A DNA stretch of 64,000 nt. Origin: Gaoshiqia hydrogeniformans. GTDB taxonomy: Bacteria; Bacteroidota; Bacteroidia; Bacteroidales; Prolixibacteraceae. Of the stretch, positions 32,335-41,061 are shown piece after piece. Where the stretch lies: contig NZ_CP186334.1 of NCBI RefSeq assembly GCF_049347105.1, forward strand, positions 1,364,001-1,428,000. The letters run 5' to 3'. Below the pieces are notes generated by a model. That model searched no databases. It was not told where the DNA came from and worked only from the letters and a program-made list of their open reading frames with translations. Each line of letters starts with the position of its first letter. Position 1 is the first letter of the stretch. The translations under genes were made by a program, and so were the position numbers.

Positions 32335-35300
32335 TTATCCCTTTTTTTCAACAAGAATGCAGGCCTCCACGTCCTGATCAATTTCAACCAGAGTTCCCGA
32401 TCCGTTTTCCAACCGATCGACCAGTACCAAATCCTGTGCAAGGGTCTGACTGCTGATGTATTCTTTGAAGTTCGTAACCGCATCGTTATAATACTCATGT
32501 TTAACGATTTTCAACGAAATGCGGTCAGTAATTTCAAAGTCGCTCTCCTTGCGTATATTCTGTATTTTATTGATGAATTCGCGGGCAATACCTTCCTGCT
32601 TCAGTTCATCGGTTACATGAATATCGAGGGCAATGGTCATCTCGCCTTCGGTAGCAATCAGCCAGCCGGGAATATCTTCGGTGGTAATTTCCACGTCGTC
32701 GGTTGACAAGGCCACCGTTTGTCCGTCGATATTCAGTGTGTGAACACCGCTTTTTTCAAGTTCAGAGATATCAGTCTGGCTGAATTGGGAAACCGAAGCG
32801 GCAATCTGTTTCATGATTTTGCCATATTTCGGCCCCAGCGTTTTAAAGTTGGGCTTGATTTTCTTTTTGATGATGCCGGCAGTGTCGGTCAGGTATTCAA
32901 CCTCTTTCACATTCACTTCCGAAAGGATGATCTGTTCAACCGCCTCGAATTGCCCGCGGAAACGGGGATTCAGAACGGGCACCATGATTTTTGCCAGCGG
33001 CTGGCGCACTTTCAGCTTTTCCTTCCGGCGTAAGCCCAGGATCATGGACGAAGCGCGCTGGGCAATATTCATCTTCTGCTCCAGGTCTTTGTCAATCAGC
33101 AACTCATCGGCAAGCGGAAATTCAGCCAGGTGGACGCTTTGGTCGGGCTCTTTCCCGGTGAGCTTATTTAAGTCGGTGTACAGCAAATCAGCATAGAAGG
33201 GGGCCATCGGCGCCGACAATTTAGCTACGGTTACCAAACAGGTGTACAACGTTTGATAGGCCGAGATCTTATCGTTATCGTATTCGCCGCCCCAGTAACG
33301 TTTGCGGCTCAGGCGAACAAACCAGTTACTCAGGTTTTCGTTTACAAACTCTGAAATGGCACGTCCTGCGCGGGTTGGCTCGTAAGCTTCGAGGCTCTCG
33401 CCCACTTCTTTGATGAGCGAATTCAGCAGGGAAATGATCCAGCGGTCGAGTTCCGGGCGTTTGGCTACCGGAATTTCAGCTTCCTCAAATCGGAAACTGT
33501 CAATGTTCGCATATAGGGCGAAGAAGTTGTAGGTGTTGTATAAGGTTCCGAAGAATTTACGCCGCACCTCGTCTACCCCGGCCACGTCGAACTTCAGGTT
33601 ATCCCAGGGCTGCGAATTGGTAAGCATGTACCAGCGCAGCGGGTCGGAGCCGTATTTTTCGATCGTTTCGAACGGGTCGACGGCGTTACCCAGACGTTTC
33701 GACATTTTGTTGCCGTTCTTGTCGAGCACCAAACCATTGGAGATGATGTTCCGGAAAGCCACCGATTCGTCAATCATGGTAGCGATCGCATGAAGCGTGA
33801 AGAACCAGCCACGGGTCTGATCTACTCCTTCAGCAATAAAGTCGGCAGGGAACACACCACGTCCTTCGGCTGGCTGATACCGCTCTTTGTTTTCGAACGG
33901 ATAATGGTTCTGCGCATACGGCATGGCGCCCGAGTCGAACCAAACGTCAATCAGGTCGGGTTCGCGGAACATTTTTTCGCCATTGCCGGCAACCAGCACA
34001 ATGTCGTCTACATACGGACGGTGCAAATCTATTTTTTCGTAATTCGTTTTATCATATGCTCCGGGAACAAATCCTTCGTAAGGATTTTTACTCATCACAC
34101 CAGCTGCCACAGCCTTCTCAATTTCGGCATACAAGTCTTCAACCGAACCAAAACACTTGGTTTGCGAACCATCTTCGGTACGCCAGATGGGTAACGGTGT
34201 TCCCCAAAAACGCGAACGGCTCAGGTTCCAGTCCACCAGGTTTTCGAGCCAGTTGCCAAAGCGACCGGTTCCGGTTGATTGCGGTTTCCAGTTGATGGTA
34301 TTGTTCAGGGCAATCAGTTTGTCTTTTACCGCGGTTGTGCGGATAAACCAGCTGTCGAGCGGATAGTACAGCACCGGTTTGTCAGTACGCCAGCAGTGCG
34401 GATAGCTGTGTTCATGTTTTTCAACTTTGAAAGCCTTATTCTCTTTTTTCAGCATTACCGCGATATCCACGTCAACGGTCGAATAGCTTTCATCCAGCAA
34501 ATCGTCATATTCGTTTTTCACATAACGGCCGCTGAATTCGCCGTATGTGCCGGTATTGACGTTTGAGGTCACAAATACCGGATCGAGGTCTTCCAAGCGG
34601 TAAAAACGCCCTTTACGGTCGACCAGCGGCTGGGCTTTTCCTTCTTTGTCGGTTACCAGCAAGGGGGCAATGCCGTGTTGCTTGGCCACGCGGTCGTCGT
34701 CGGCGCCAAAAGTCGGCGCAATGTGCACAATACCGGTACCATCTTCAGTGGTTACAAAGTCGCCGGTGATCACGCGGAAAGCATCACCATCGGGTTTTAC
34801 CCAGTTGATGAGTTGCACGTAATTCACGCCGGCCAGTTCTTCCCCGGTATACTCTGTCAACACCTGGTAGGGAATTTTCTTATCGCCAAACACGTACTCT
34901 TCAAACGAGAGTTCTGTATTTCTTGGATCGAAGTGACTGTACAGCAGGTCTCTTGCCAAAATAACCGTCATCGGTTCGCCGGTATAGGGGTTGAATGATT
35001 TCACCTTGAGATAGGTAATTTTCGGGCCGACACACAGCGCGGTATTTGAAGGCAGTGTCCAGGGAGTAGTTGTCCAGGCCAGGAAGTACAAGGGCGTATC
35101 CACGCCTTCGTACAGGAACTCCGACTTTTCGTCGCGAACGACGGCAAACTGGGCAACAGCTGTGGTGTCTTTCACATCGCGGTAACATCCCGGCTGGTTC
35201 AGCTCGTGCGAACTCAGGCCGGTGCCGGCAGCGGGCGAATACGGTTGAATGGTGTAGCCTTTATAAAGCAGGCCTTTGTCGAACAGCTGTTTCAGCAACC

Positions 35301-35787
35301 ACCACACCGACTCGATGTAGCGGTTATCGTAGGTGATGTACGGATCGTCCATATTCACCCAGTAGCCCATTTGCCGGGTCAGTTCTTCCCACTCTTTGGT
35401 ATATTTCATCACCTCGCGGCGGCAAGCGGCGTTGTATTCCTCGACGGTAATTTTGGTTCCGATATCTTCTTTGGTGATCCCCAGCGTTTTTTCCACGCCC
35501 AACTCAACCGGCAATCCATGCGTATCCCAGCCGGCCTTTCGGTGAACACGATAACCTTTCATCGTTTTATAGCGGCAAAACGTATCCTTAATGGCACGGG
35601 CCATCACGTGGTGGATACCCGGCATTCCGTTAGCCGAAGGCGGCCCTTCGTAAAAAACAAAGGTCGGGTTGCCTTCCCGGGTTGAAATACTTTTGTGAAA
35701 GGTATCATCGTCTTCCCATCTTTTCAGCACATCTTTGTTGATTTGGGAAAGATCTAATTGTTTGTATTCACGGAATTTATCGCTCAT
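32335..35787 (-). CDS. ileS: Isoleucyl-tRNA synthetase, type 2, with GIHH signature
   Basis: 1150 residues, typical of the longer eukaryote-like IleRS2 branch. The class I signature reads GIHH at 57-60 (ANGMPGIHHVMARAIKD) in place of HxGH. KMSKR is at 694-698 (NGNKMSKRLGN). The CP1 editing domain lies between about 190 and 400, and a long C-terminal extension follows the anticodon-binding helices. It charges tRNA-Ile with isoleucine and edits valine. The IleRS2 type is naturally less sensitive to mupirocin; the swapped GxHH form has been described as even more so. A one-box promoter lies 38 bp upstream. Confidence 0.95.
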   Translation of the reverse strand: MSDKFREYKQLDLSQINKDVLKRWEDDDTFHKSISTREGNPTFVFYEGPPSANGMPGIHHVMARAIKDTFCRYKTMKGYRVHRKAGWDTHGLPVELGVEKTLGITKEDIGTKITVEEYNAACRREVMKYTKEWEELTRQMGYWVNMDDPYITYDNRYIESVWWLLKQLFDKGLLYKGYTIQPYSPAAGTGLSSHELNQPGCYRDVKDTTAVAQFAVVRDEKSEFLYEGVDTPLYFLAWTTTPWTLPSNTALCVGPKITYLKVKSFNPYTGEPMTVILARDLLYSHFDPRNTELSFEEYVFGDKKIPYQVLTEYTGEELAGVNYVQLINWVKPDGDAFRVITGDFVTTEDGTGIVHIAPTFGADDDRVAKQHGIAPLLVTDKEGKAQPLVDRKGRFYRLEDLDPVFVTSNVNTGTYGEFSGRYVKNEYDDLLDESYSTVDVDIAVMLKKENKAFKVEKHEHSYPHCWRTDKPVLYYPLDSWFIRTTAVKDKLIALNNTINWKPQSTGTGRFGNWLENLVDWNLSRSRFWGTPLPIWRTEDGSQTKCFGSVEDLYAEIEKAVAAGVMSKNPYEGFVPGAYDKTNYEKIDLHRPYVDDIVLVAGNGEKMFREPDLIDVWFDSGAMPYAQNHYPFENKERYQPAEGRGVFPADFIAEGVDQTRGWFFTLHAIATMIDESVAFRNIISNGLVLDKNGNKMSKRLGNAVDPFETIEKYGSDPLRWYMLTNSQPWDNLKFDVAGVDEVRRKFFGTLYNTYNFFALYANIDSFRFEEAEIPVAKRPELDRWIISLLNSLIKEVGESLEAYEPTRAGRAISEFVNENLSNWFVRLSRKRYWGGEYDNDKISAYQTLYTCLVTVAKLSAPMAPFYADLLYTDLNKLTGKEPDQSVHLAEFPLADELLIDKDLEQKMNIAQRASSMILGLRRKEKLKVRQPLAKIMVPVLNPRFRGQFEAVEQIILSEVNVKEVEYLTDTAGIIKKKIKPNFKTLGPKYGKIMKQIAASVSQFSQTDISELEKSGVHTLNIDGQTVALSTDDVEITTEDIPGWLIATEGEMTIALDIHVTDELKQEGIAREFINKIQNIRKESDFEITDRISLKIVKHEYYNDAVTNFKEYISSQTLAQDLVLVDRLENGSGTLVEIDQDVEACILVEKKG

Positions 35788-35824
35788 CGGATTCCAGTTT
35801 TGACCTGATTTTAAAAAAAGAGTA

Positions 35825-35832
35825 CAAATATA
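35825..35832 (-). promoter_or_regulatory. -7 box for ileS
   Basis: On the minus strand the sequence reads TATATTTG, a perfect TAnnTTTG, 37 bp before the ileS start codon at 35787. No TTTG is found at the ideal -33 spacing. It lies about 100 bp downstream of the 22-bp repeat array. Confidence 0.5.
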
Positions 35833-35933
35833 GAAATTTTTTAGCTACGGCGGAACGTGCAGCAAAATGGACGGGCATTTCGGAGGATTTATAACACGGA
35901 ACAAAGCCGGCCCGGGTTGGAGGTTGAAAAAAA

Positions 35934-36065
35934 CTCAGGTCGTTCTGAGAAAATCCTAACGTGGTTTTGAGAAAAATCAAACGTAGTTTCGGACAAAACC
36001 ACACGTGATTCTGATTAAAACCTGCTGTGATTTCCTCAAAAACCACAGCAGGTTTTAAAAAAGGT
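35934..36065. repeat. Six degenerate 22-bp tandem repeats upstream of ileS
   Basis: Unit starts are at 35934, 35956, 35978, 36000, 36022 and 36044, exactly 22 bp apart. The common pattern on the plus strand is C, two or three variable bases, ACGTGG-like, TTTTGAG-like, then AAAAC. Units are 50-70 percent alike. The last two units form a perfect 13-bp inverted repeat (36017-36029 with 36044-36056). A looser seventh copy may lie at 35912-35933. The array fills the middle of the 35788-36191 gap. A 22-bp period does not keep reading frame, so it is not a coding repeat. Confidence 0.75.
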
Positions 36066-36140
36066 AATGCTACATTCAATTTTCTATATGCTTTACTTCA
36101 GCTTTCACGCAGAGTGAAGCCCTCAGTTGTAAAAAGAAAA

Positions 36141-36153
36141 GCCCGCCCCGGGC
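36141..36153 (-). terminator. Short GC hairpin after the third Gfo/Idh gene
   Basis: GCCCG (36141-36145) and CGGGC (36149-36153) form a short stem. On the minus strand it is followed by TTTTCTTTTT, 38 bp past the stop at 36192. It fits a weak intrinsic terminator. Confidence 0.55.
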
Positions 36154-36191
36154 AGAGCAGACTTTCCTGTAATTTATTGGATCATTTACGC

Positions 36192-37550
36192 TTAGGCGTT
36201 TGGGTCGGCCGCTTCGCCCGAAACCGGGACGGTGGCAACGCCAACAATGCCGACATCGCCCATCACATAAGTTTTCGGGCCAAGTTTCATGTCGGAGTTC
36301 ATCATTTCGTCCCAGCTGACTTCTTTCCCGGTGTAGGCCGACACGCGTCCCATGATGGCCACCATATTGCTGGCGGCAGTTGCTTCGGCTTCGTTTACGG
36401 GAATATTTTCGCGGATGCAGGTCACCAGGTCGATGTGCTCCTGCACGTACGGGCTGATTTTCACATTCCGCTCGGGCTGCCCGTTGGCATCCAGCGGGTA
36501 AGGATACTTGAACAGCTCGGCGCCGGCGGCGTCCCAAATAGTATCCTTACAGTTTGATGAGCCTTTGGTGCCCATCACAAACTCGGAAACATTGTTGGTA
36601 CAGCCATTAATCTGGCGGCACATACTGTGCATGTGCATCCCGTTGTCGTATACAAAATCAACGCTGAAATTGTCGAACTGGTCACCGGTTACGCGGCGCT
36701 GGCGCGAACCGAAACCAACGGCTTTTGTCGGGTATTTCCCGGTAAACCAGTTGATCACGTCGATGTTGTGAACATGTTGTTCCACGATATGATCGCCCGA
36801 CAACCACAACCAGTTCACCCAGTCGCGGATCATGTATTCCATTTCGCTCCAGTCGGCATTGACATTGCGGTGCCAGAGTTTCGACTGGTTCCAGTAGCAG
36901 TTGGCGCTGACAATCTCGCCGATGGCGCCGTTGGCAATTTGTTTGTACACCTCGATATAATCGCGCTGGTGGCGACGTTGGGTGCCGGTAACAATTTTCA
37001 GCCCAAGCGACTCGGCTTTTTTGGCCGAGGCCATGACCTGGCGGATCCCAACCGGGTCGACAGCGACCGGTTTCTCCATGAAAATGTGTTTGCGGGCTTG
37101 TACGGCCGCTTCGAAATGCTGGGGACGGAAGTGGGGCGGGGTGGCCAGGATAACCACGTCGACCCCCGAATCAATGACCTTTTCGAAGGCATCGAACCCA
37201 ATAAAGATATTCTCATCGGCAACCTCCTGGTTGGCTTGTTCTTTCAGCTTTTTCCGGCAATCGTTAATGCGATCGGGAAAAACATCGCCTAAGGCATGGA
37301 TGGTCAGGTTGGGGCCCGCGCTAAGAAAATCGAGTGCCGCGCCCGATCCGCGTCCGCCGCAACCAATGACGCCGGCTTTCAGCGGTTTGCCGTCAGGAGC
37401 CTGGTCCAACAGGGGAGGCAGGTTCAGCTCAACTGTTTTTTGCTTTTCGGCACACGAAACCAAGGCATTGGCGCCAATGATACCAATAGCTCCCGCTGCG
37501 GCAGCATTGGTCAAAAATCGTCTTCTCGACAGGCTGGATTGTTCATTCAT
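36192..37550 (-). CDS. Gfo/Idh/MocA family oxidoreductase, Tat-exported lipoprotein
   Basis: 452 residues. The N-terminus has a twin-arginine motif (SRRRFLTN, residues 8-15), an alanine-rich hydrophobic core and a lipobox ending LVSC (about 33). The Rossmann fold follows (LKAGVIGCGGRGSG) and the lysine motif is FMEKPVAVDPVG. The C-terminal part has WNQSKLWHRNVNADWSEMEYMIRDWVNW and HNIDVINWFTGKYP, as in secreted dehydrogenase-like proteins from glycan-degrading bacteria. The bound NAD-type cofactor would be exported with the folded protein. It stands alone between ileS and the cytochrome-SUMF1 gene; no substrate can be assigned. Confidence 0.85.
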   Translation of the reverse strand: MNEQSSLSRRRFLTNAAAAGAIGIIGANALVSCAEKQKTVELNLPPLLDQAPDGKPLKAGVIGCGGRGSGAALDFLSAGPNLTIHALGDVFPDRINDCRKKLKEQANQEVADENIFIGFDAFEKVIDSGVDVVILATPPHFRPQHFEAAVQARKHIFMEKPVAVDPVGIRQVMASAKKAESLGLKIVTGTQRRHQRDYIEVYKQIANGAIGEIVSANCYWNQSKLWHRNVNADWSEMEYMIRDWVNWLWLSGDHIVEQHVHNIDVINWFTGKYPTKAVGFGSRQRRVTGDQFDNFSVDFVYDNGMHMHSMCRQINGCTNNVSEFVMGTKGSSNCKDTIWDAAGAELFKYPYPLDANGQPERNVKISPYVQEHIDLVTCIRENIPVNEAEATAASNMVAIMGRVSAYTGKEVSWDEMMNSDMKLGPKTYVMGDVGIVGVATVPVSGEAADPNA

Positions 37551-37611
37551 GATAAATCAAGTTTAGTTTGTACGGTATAAATTGAATTTATTTTTAATGG
37601 TCATGATCCGG

Positions 37612-39153
37612 TTACCGGGTATTTCCCGTTTGTTCGTCAAATTCGCAAACTACGCGGAACCCAACGGTATTTACATCGGAGTACCACCAAATACTTTTGG
37701 GGAGCTGCGGGTCGGTTTTCAGCCAGGCCTCGCTTTGCGTGTAGCTTCGGGCAGCGCTGCGTAAGTCACCCGGTGTACTTTTAAAGGAGCCTCCCCGAAC
37801 AACGCGTTCTGTTCCGGCAGCAGGACCTTTGGGGTTGAGCGCGCCATCGGTAAGTTGCTGATAGGCATCCGGGGCATACCAGTCCTGGCAAAATTCGCCC
37901 ACGTTACCCGGCATGTTTTTCAAACCAAACGGATTGGCCCGTACCACATCAGGCAGTTGAGTCCTGGCCAGGCTGTTCTTCTCATAAACCACAAAGGAGT
38001 TGATATGGGTGGTATCGGCGCCAAACAACTTATTCCACAACTTGTCGGTTGAAAATTTTTTGGGATCGCCTTCAAAGAAATACGGCGTTTGCGTGCCGGC
38101 ACGGCAGGCATATTCCCACTCGGCCTCGGTTGGCAGGCGGTAGTTTTTACCGGTTACTTTTGACAGCCAGCGGCAATAGGTTTCGGCAGCATTATAACTC
38201 ATGGTAATGGCCGGACGTTTTCCCAGACCCCAGTTTTGGTCGGGCTGGCCGTATGGCGGCGTTGGCCCTGTGATGGCATCCACTTCGATATCGGTCCGGG
38301 AACCTTCGGTATCCGAACTGCGCCCTTCTGCCCCGGTTTGTGCATAAAAGGCAAGGTATTCATCCCAGCTTACTTCCACTTCGCCCATAAAGAACGGACT
38401 CAGTTCGACCCGCTTTTGCGGGCCTTCGTCGGCATTCCGGTAAGGCTCTTCCTGCGGGCTTCCGATCGTAAAGCTACCTCCCGGAATGGCAATCATGTTG
38501 AATGACACCGTGGTGTTTGGAATTTTCTCGGTAAAGGTTTCATGCGTATTTACCACCGTTGCTTCAGGATAAACCTCGCGGTTAATTTGCACCCCTTTCC
38601 CAAACCCGACATTACTTTCGTGTTTGGCATTCGGATTAAAGTGTCCGACAAACAGGTGGCAGTTGATGCAGCGAAGTTCATCTTCGCGCTGCGAATAATA
38701 CAGGTGTGCTTCCTGCCCTTCTTTAGTCAGCGCCAGGGGAAATAAGTTGACGTGGCATTTGATGCAGGCTTCTTTATACACGAAATGCTGTGCCTCTTCG
38801 ACCGTTGACTTGGCTTCCCAGTTAAAACTTTCGTGGTCCTTGAACAGGTAACCGTAAATGTCTTTCATCCCCAGACGCGCTTTTTCTTTCAGGTAGCCGT
38901 GTCCTTTCGGAGGCAAATGGCATTCGACGCATTTTACCTGAATGCCCGACGGATTGTCGTAGTGCGACGATAATTTCCACGACTCAAACACATGCGGGTG
39001 CACGTGGCACGATTCACAAAACTCGTTGGTAGAGGTATATTCAACTGATCGGTTAAATCCGATCAGGACAAGGATTCCAAAGGAAAACCCGATAAATAAA
39101 ACAAGCAAAATCCTCTTTTGGAAAAATTTGCGAAGGCTCATAAGCATAGTCAT
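37612..39153 (-). CDS. NapC/NirT-type tetraheme cytochrome c fused to a SUMF1 (FGE-like) domain
   Basis: 513 residues. A single N-terminal membrane anchor (about 14-33) is followed by four heme-binding CxxCH motifs at 46-50, 75-79, 130-134 and 162-166, the layout of NapC/NrfH-type quinol-oxidising cytochromes. Residues 215 to about 505 form a SUMF1/FGE-sulfatase domain (IAIPGGSFTIGSPQEE, RLPTEAEWEYACRAGTQTP, GNVGEFCQDWY, VVRGGSFKSTPGDLRSAAR, VGFRVV). The two active-site cysteines of formylglycine-generating enzymes are not in the RGGSF segment, so that activity is unlikely; GldJ/GldK-like structural use is more plausible. The whole should face the periplasm. Role unknown. Confidence 0.85.
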   Translation of the reverse strand: MTMLMSLRKFFQKRILLVLFIGFSFGILVLIGFNRSVEYTSTNEFCESCHVHPHVFESWKLSSHYDNPSGIQVKCVECHLPPKGHGYLKEKARLGMKDIYGYLFKDHESFNWEAKSTVEEAQHFVYKEACIKCHVNLFPLALTKEGQEAHLYYSQREDELRCINCHLFVGHFNPNAKHESNVGFGKGVQINREVYPEATVVNTHETFTEKIPNTTVSFNMIAIPGGSFTIGSPQEEPYRNADEGPQKRVELSPFFMGEVEVSWDEYLAFYAQTGAEGRSSDTEGSRTDIEVDAITGPTPPYGQPDQNWGLGKRPAITMSYNAAETYCRWLSKVTGKNYRLPTEAEWEYACRAGTQTPYFFEGDPKKFSTDKLWNKLFGADTTHINSFVVYEKNSLARTQLPDVVRANPFGLKNMPGNVGEFCQDWYAPDAYQQLTDGALNPKGPAAGTERVVRGGSFKSTPGDLRSAARSYTQSEAWLKTDPQLPKSIWWYSDVNTVGFRVVCEFDEQTGNTR

Positions 39154-39186
39154 TTTCTGGTTAATCGTTTATTAAGTAGTAGCCTC

Positions 39187-39194
39187 CAAATTTA
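39187..39194 (-). promoter_or_regulatory. -7 box for the cytochrome-SUMF1 gene
   Basis: On the minus strand TAAATTTG, a perfect TAnnTTTG, 33 bp before the start codon at 39153. No convincing -33 box. Apart from this and the terminator at 39270-39297, nothing further is recognised in the gap 39154-39486. Confidence 0.45.
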
Positions 39195-39269
39195 GTAAAA
39201 TACTTATTTGAACCGACTTAATCCTGGAAAAAATGCGGATAAAACGAGTTGATTTCCCCAAATCGGCAT

Positions 39270-39297
39270 AAAAAAAGGTTGCCGGAACAGCAACCTT
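39270..39297 (-). terminator. Orphan intrinsic terminator, leftward
   Basis: AAGGTTGC (39275-39282) and GCAACCTT (39290-39297) form a perfect 8-bp stem with a 7-nt loop. On the minus strand it is followed by a run of seven T residues (39276-39270). The gene to its right is on the plus strand, so no known minus-strand gene precedes it. It may end a small RNA transcribed from about 39300-39480, or attenuate the cytochrome gene from an upstream promoter. Confidence 0.7.
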
Positions 39298-39486
39298 CTG
39301 GGAATAACGAAAAAGGGAGTGCGGAAAGTTTAGAAGACAATTTAAAACTACAATTCTATTTCCGGTTTTGTGTTGTTTTCTGATCACAAGACGGTTACAG
39401 AATGATTAAAATTTCCGGCACATCTTACCGGAGAGTTACCAACAATCAGCATAAAATGATGTATCTTTTATGGTATCAACTACCAT

Positions 39487-40200
39487 ATGAAAGCCCTGAA
39501 TATGAAAACACAAAGATCAAATCTGTTCGATTGCTTTCTGGAACTGATTTTCCCGCGTATTTGCGTGGTTTGCGGCCAACGGTTAATTCAAACCGAACAA
39601 CACCTTTGCCTGAGTTGCCTGCTCCACCTGCCCCGCACCAATTTTCACACACAACGCGATAACCCGATGGAACGGCTGTTTTACGGACGCGTACCGATCG
39701 AAAACGCATCGGCCTACTTTGAGTTTCGGAAAGGAAGCGATTATCAGAAGATTCTTCACCGGCTCAAATACCAGGGGCAAAAAGAGATTGGCGAATACCT
39801 GGGCGAACGGTTTGGTTATGAGATTTCGGGAAGCGATGTTTTCAGCAAAACCGATCTGATTTGCCCGGTACCGCTTCACCCCAAAAAGGAACGAAAGAGA
39901 GGGTACAACCAGAGTTACCACATTGCACTGGGCCTGTCGAAAGCCTTAAACACCCCGGTTGACCACACTAATTTACGACGAACCATTTACACCGACACCC
40001 AAACGCGCCGGTCGCGTTTTAATCGATGGCAAAATGTTGAAGGCATTTTTGATGTAGCAGATCCGGGACTGTTTGATGGCAAACACCTTGTTCTGGTTGA
40101 CGATGTTATCACCACCGGTTCGACCCTGGAAGCCTGTGCCACGGCCATTTTAAGGCAATGCCAGGCGAAAATCAGTATCCTCACGCTGGCCATTGCCTGA
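39487..40200 (+). CDS. ComF family protein (phosphoribosyltransferase fold)
   Basis: 237 residues; an in-frame ATG at 39502 is an alternative start. The N-terminus has a zinc-ribbon pair (CVVCGQ and CLSC). The type I PRTase signature LVLVDDVITTGST is near residues 198-210, and the ICPVPLHPKKERKRGYNQS block is characteristic of ComF. ComF proteins support uptake or processing of transforming DNA in naturally competent bacteria; in Bacteroidetes the role is mostly untested. It is a single-gene unit, convergent with the DUF4249 gene (13 bp gap). Confidence 0.92.
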   Translation: MKALNMKTQRSNLFDCFLELIFPRICVVCGQRLIQTEQHLCLSCLLHLPRTNFHTQRDNPMERLFYGRVPIENASAYFEFRKGSDYQKILHRLKYQGQKEIGEYLGERFGYEISGSDVFSKTDLICPVPLHPKKERKRGYNQSYHIALGLSKALNTPVDHTNLRRTIYTDTQTRRSRFNRWQNVEGIFDVADPGLFDGKHLVLVDDVITTGSTLEACATAILRQCQAKISILTLAIA

Positions 40201-40213
40201 TCTTCGGCCACTC

Positions 40214-41056
40214 TTACTTTACGTACACGCACGAACCACGCGACACTGACATCACGGCGAAAAAGCCAAGAGCGCCGTTACTGATGTTTCCTTTCACGTT
40301 GGCTGATGGTCCGCTGAAAATGGGCACTTTACCGTTGATCTCCTGTTGCAGGGCATTGATGAAATCATAGTATTCCTTTGTAATGCCGGCCACTTCGAGC
40401 ATAATAACATCGCCGGGTTCAACCAGTTCATCTTTTTCTTCATCAAAGTACTGGACCATTGCCCCGTCAATCCGGTTTCCATTAAAAAAACGGTCGTCGG
40501 CAGTCCAGTAATTACTGATCGTATCGGTATATAAAACGCCGTTTTTATAGACCTTGAACAAATAATAATCTTCGGTTTCACCGGGTTCGTCGGCATATAA
40601 TTCAACTTCCCAGCCATCCCAGCGACTGTTGTATGTGACGCCAACCGCATCGACCTGCGTAACATTTTTCATCCATGTTTCGGCGGCGTAGCTTTCCAGG
40701 GTCCCGTCTTCATTGATATCGACCTGTTCGATGCTCAACCGGTAAGTCCGCCCGGGAACGCCGGCATAACTGTCAGGGGTAAGATAAACGCCCGGGTTTG
40801 CCGGATCCTCAACCAGTTGAGTATTAGTTGTACCATCGCTGAGATGAACAATGGCCCCCGATACAACGGGTGTTTCCTCATTGTAAAAGTAAGGCATCGA
40901 TTTCGTGAGGTACACGGCATGGGCCTTTACATCGCTGGTGATTTCACCAAAAACCACCAGCCTCGATTCCCCGGCCTGCTCCAGGTCGATATCAACCCGC
41001 TCGGTACAGGATTGGAAAAATAAAATCGTTATAATGATGATGACAGCGTATTTCAT
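40214..41056 (-). CDS. DUF4249 lipoprotein, partner of a TonB-dependent receptor
   Basis: 280 residues with a lipoprotein signal ending FFQSC (residues 13-17). The following ERVDIDLEQAGESRLVVFGEITSD opening and the beta-rich body are typical of DUF4249. These proteins are regularly encoded directly after a TonB-dependent receptor with a carboxypeptidase-regulatory-like N-terminus, as here (5 bp gap). The pair probably works like SusC/SusD at the cell surface, but the ligand is unknown. It ends in SVSRGSCVYVK. Confidence 0.88.
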   Translation of the reverse strand: MKYAVIIIITILFFQSCTERVDIDLEQAGESRLVVFGEITSDVKAHAVYLTKSMPYFYNEETPVVSGAIVHLSDGTTNTQLVEDPANPGVYLTPDSYAGVPGRTYRLSIEQVDINEDGTLESYAAETWMKNVTQVDAVGVTYNSRWDGWEVELYADEPGETEDYYLFKVYKNGVLYTDTISNYWTADDRFFNGNRIDGAMVQYFDEEKDELVEPGDVIMLEVAGITKEYYDFINALQQEINGKVPIFSGPSANVKGNISNGALGFFAVMSVSRGSCVYVK

Positions 41057-41061
41057 GATGT

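Noticed and set aside
35934..36065. CRISPR-like array
   Set aside because: There is no constant repeat with variable spacers: every 22-bp unit is itself degenerate, no spacer is distinguishable, and no cas gene is nearby.
35777..36079. Possible 100-residue protein upstream of ileS on the minus strand
   Set aside because: It crosses the start of ileS in another frame and consists largely of the 22-bp repeat array, whose period does not preserve the frame.
37612..39153. Formylglycine-generating enzyme (sulfatase activation)
   Set aside because: The SUMF1 domain lacks the active-site cysteines in its RGGSF region, and no sulfatase gene is found in the window.
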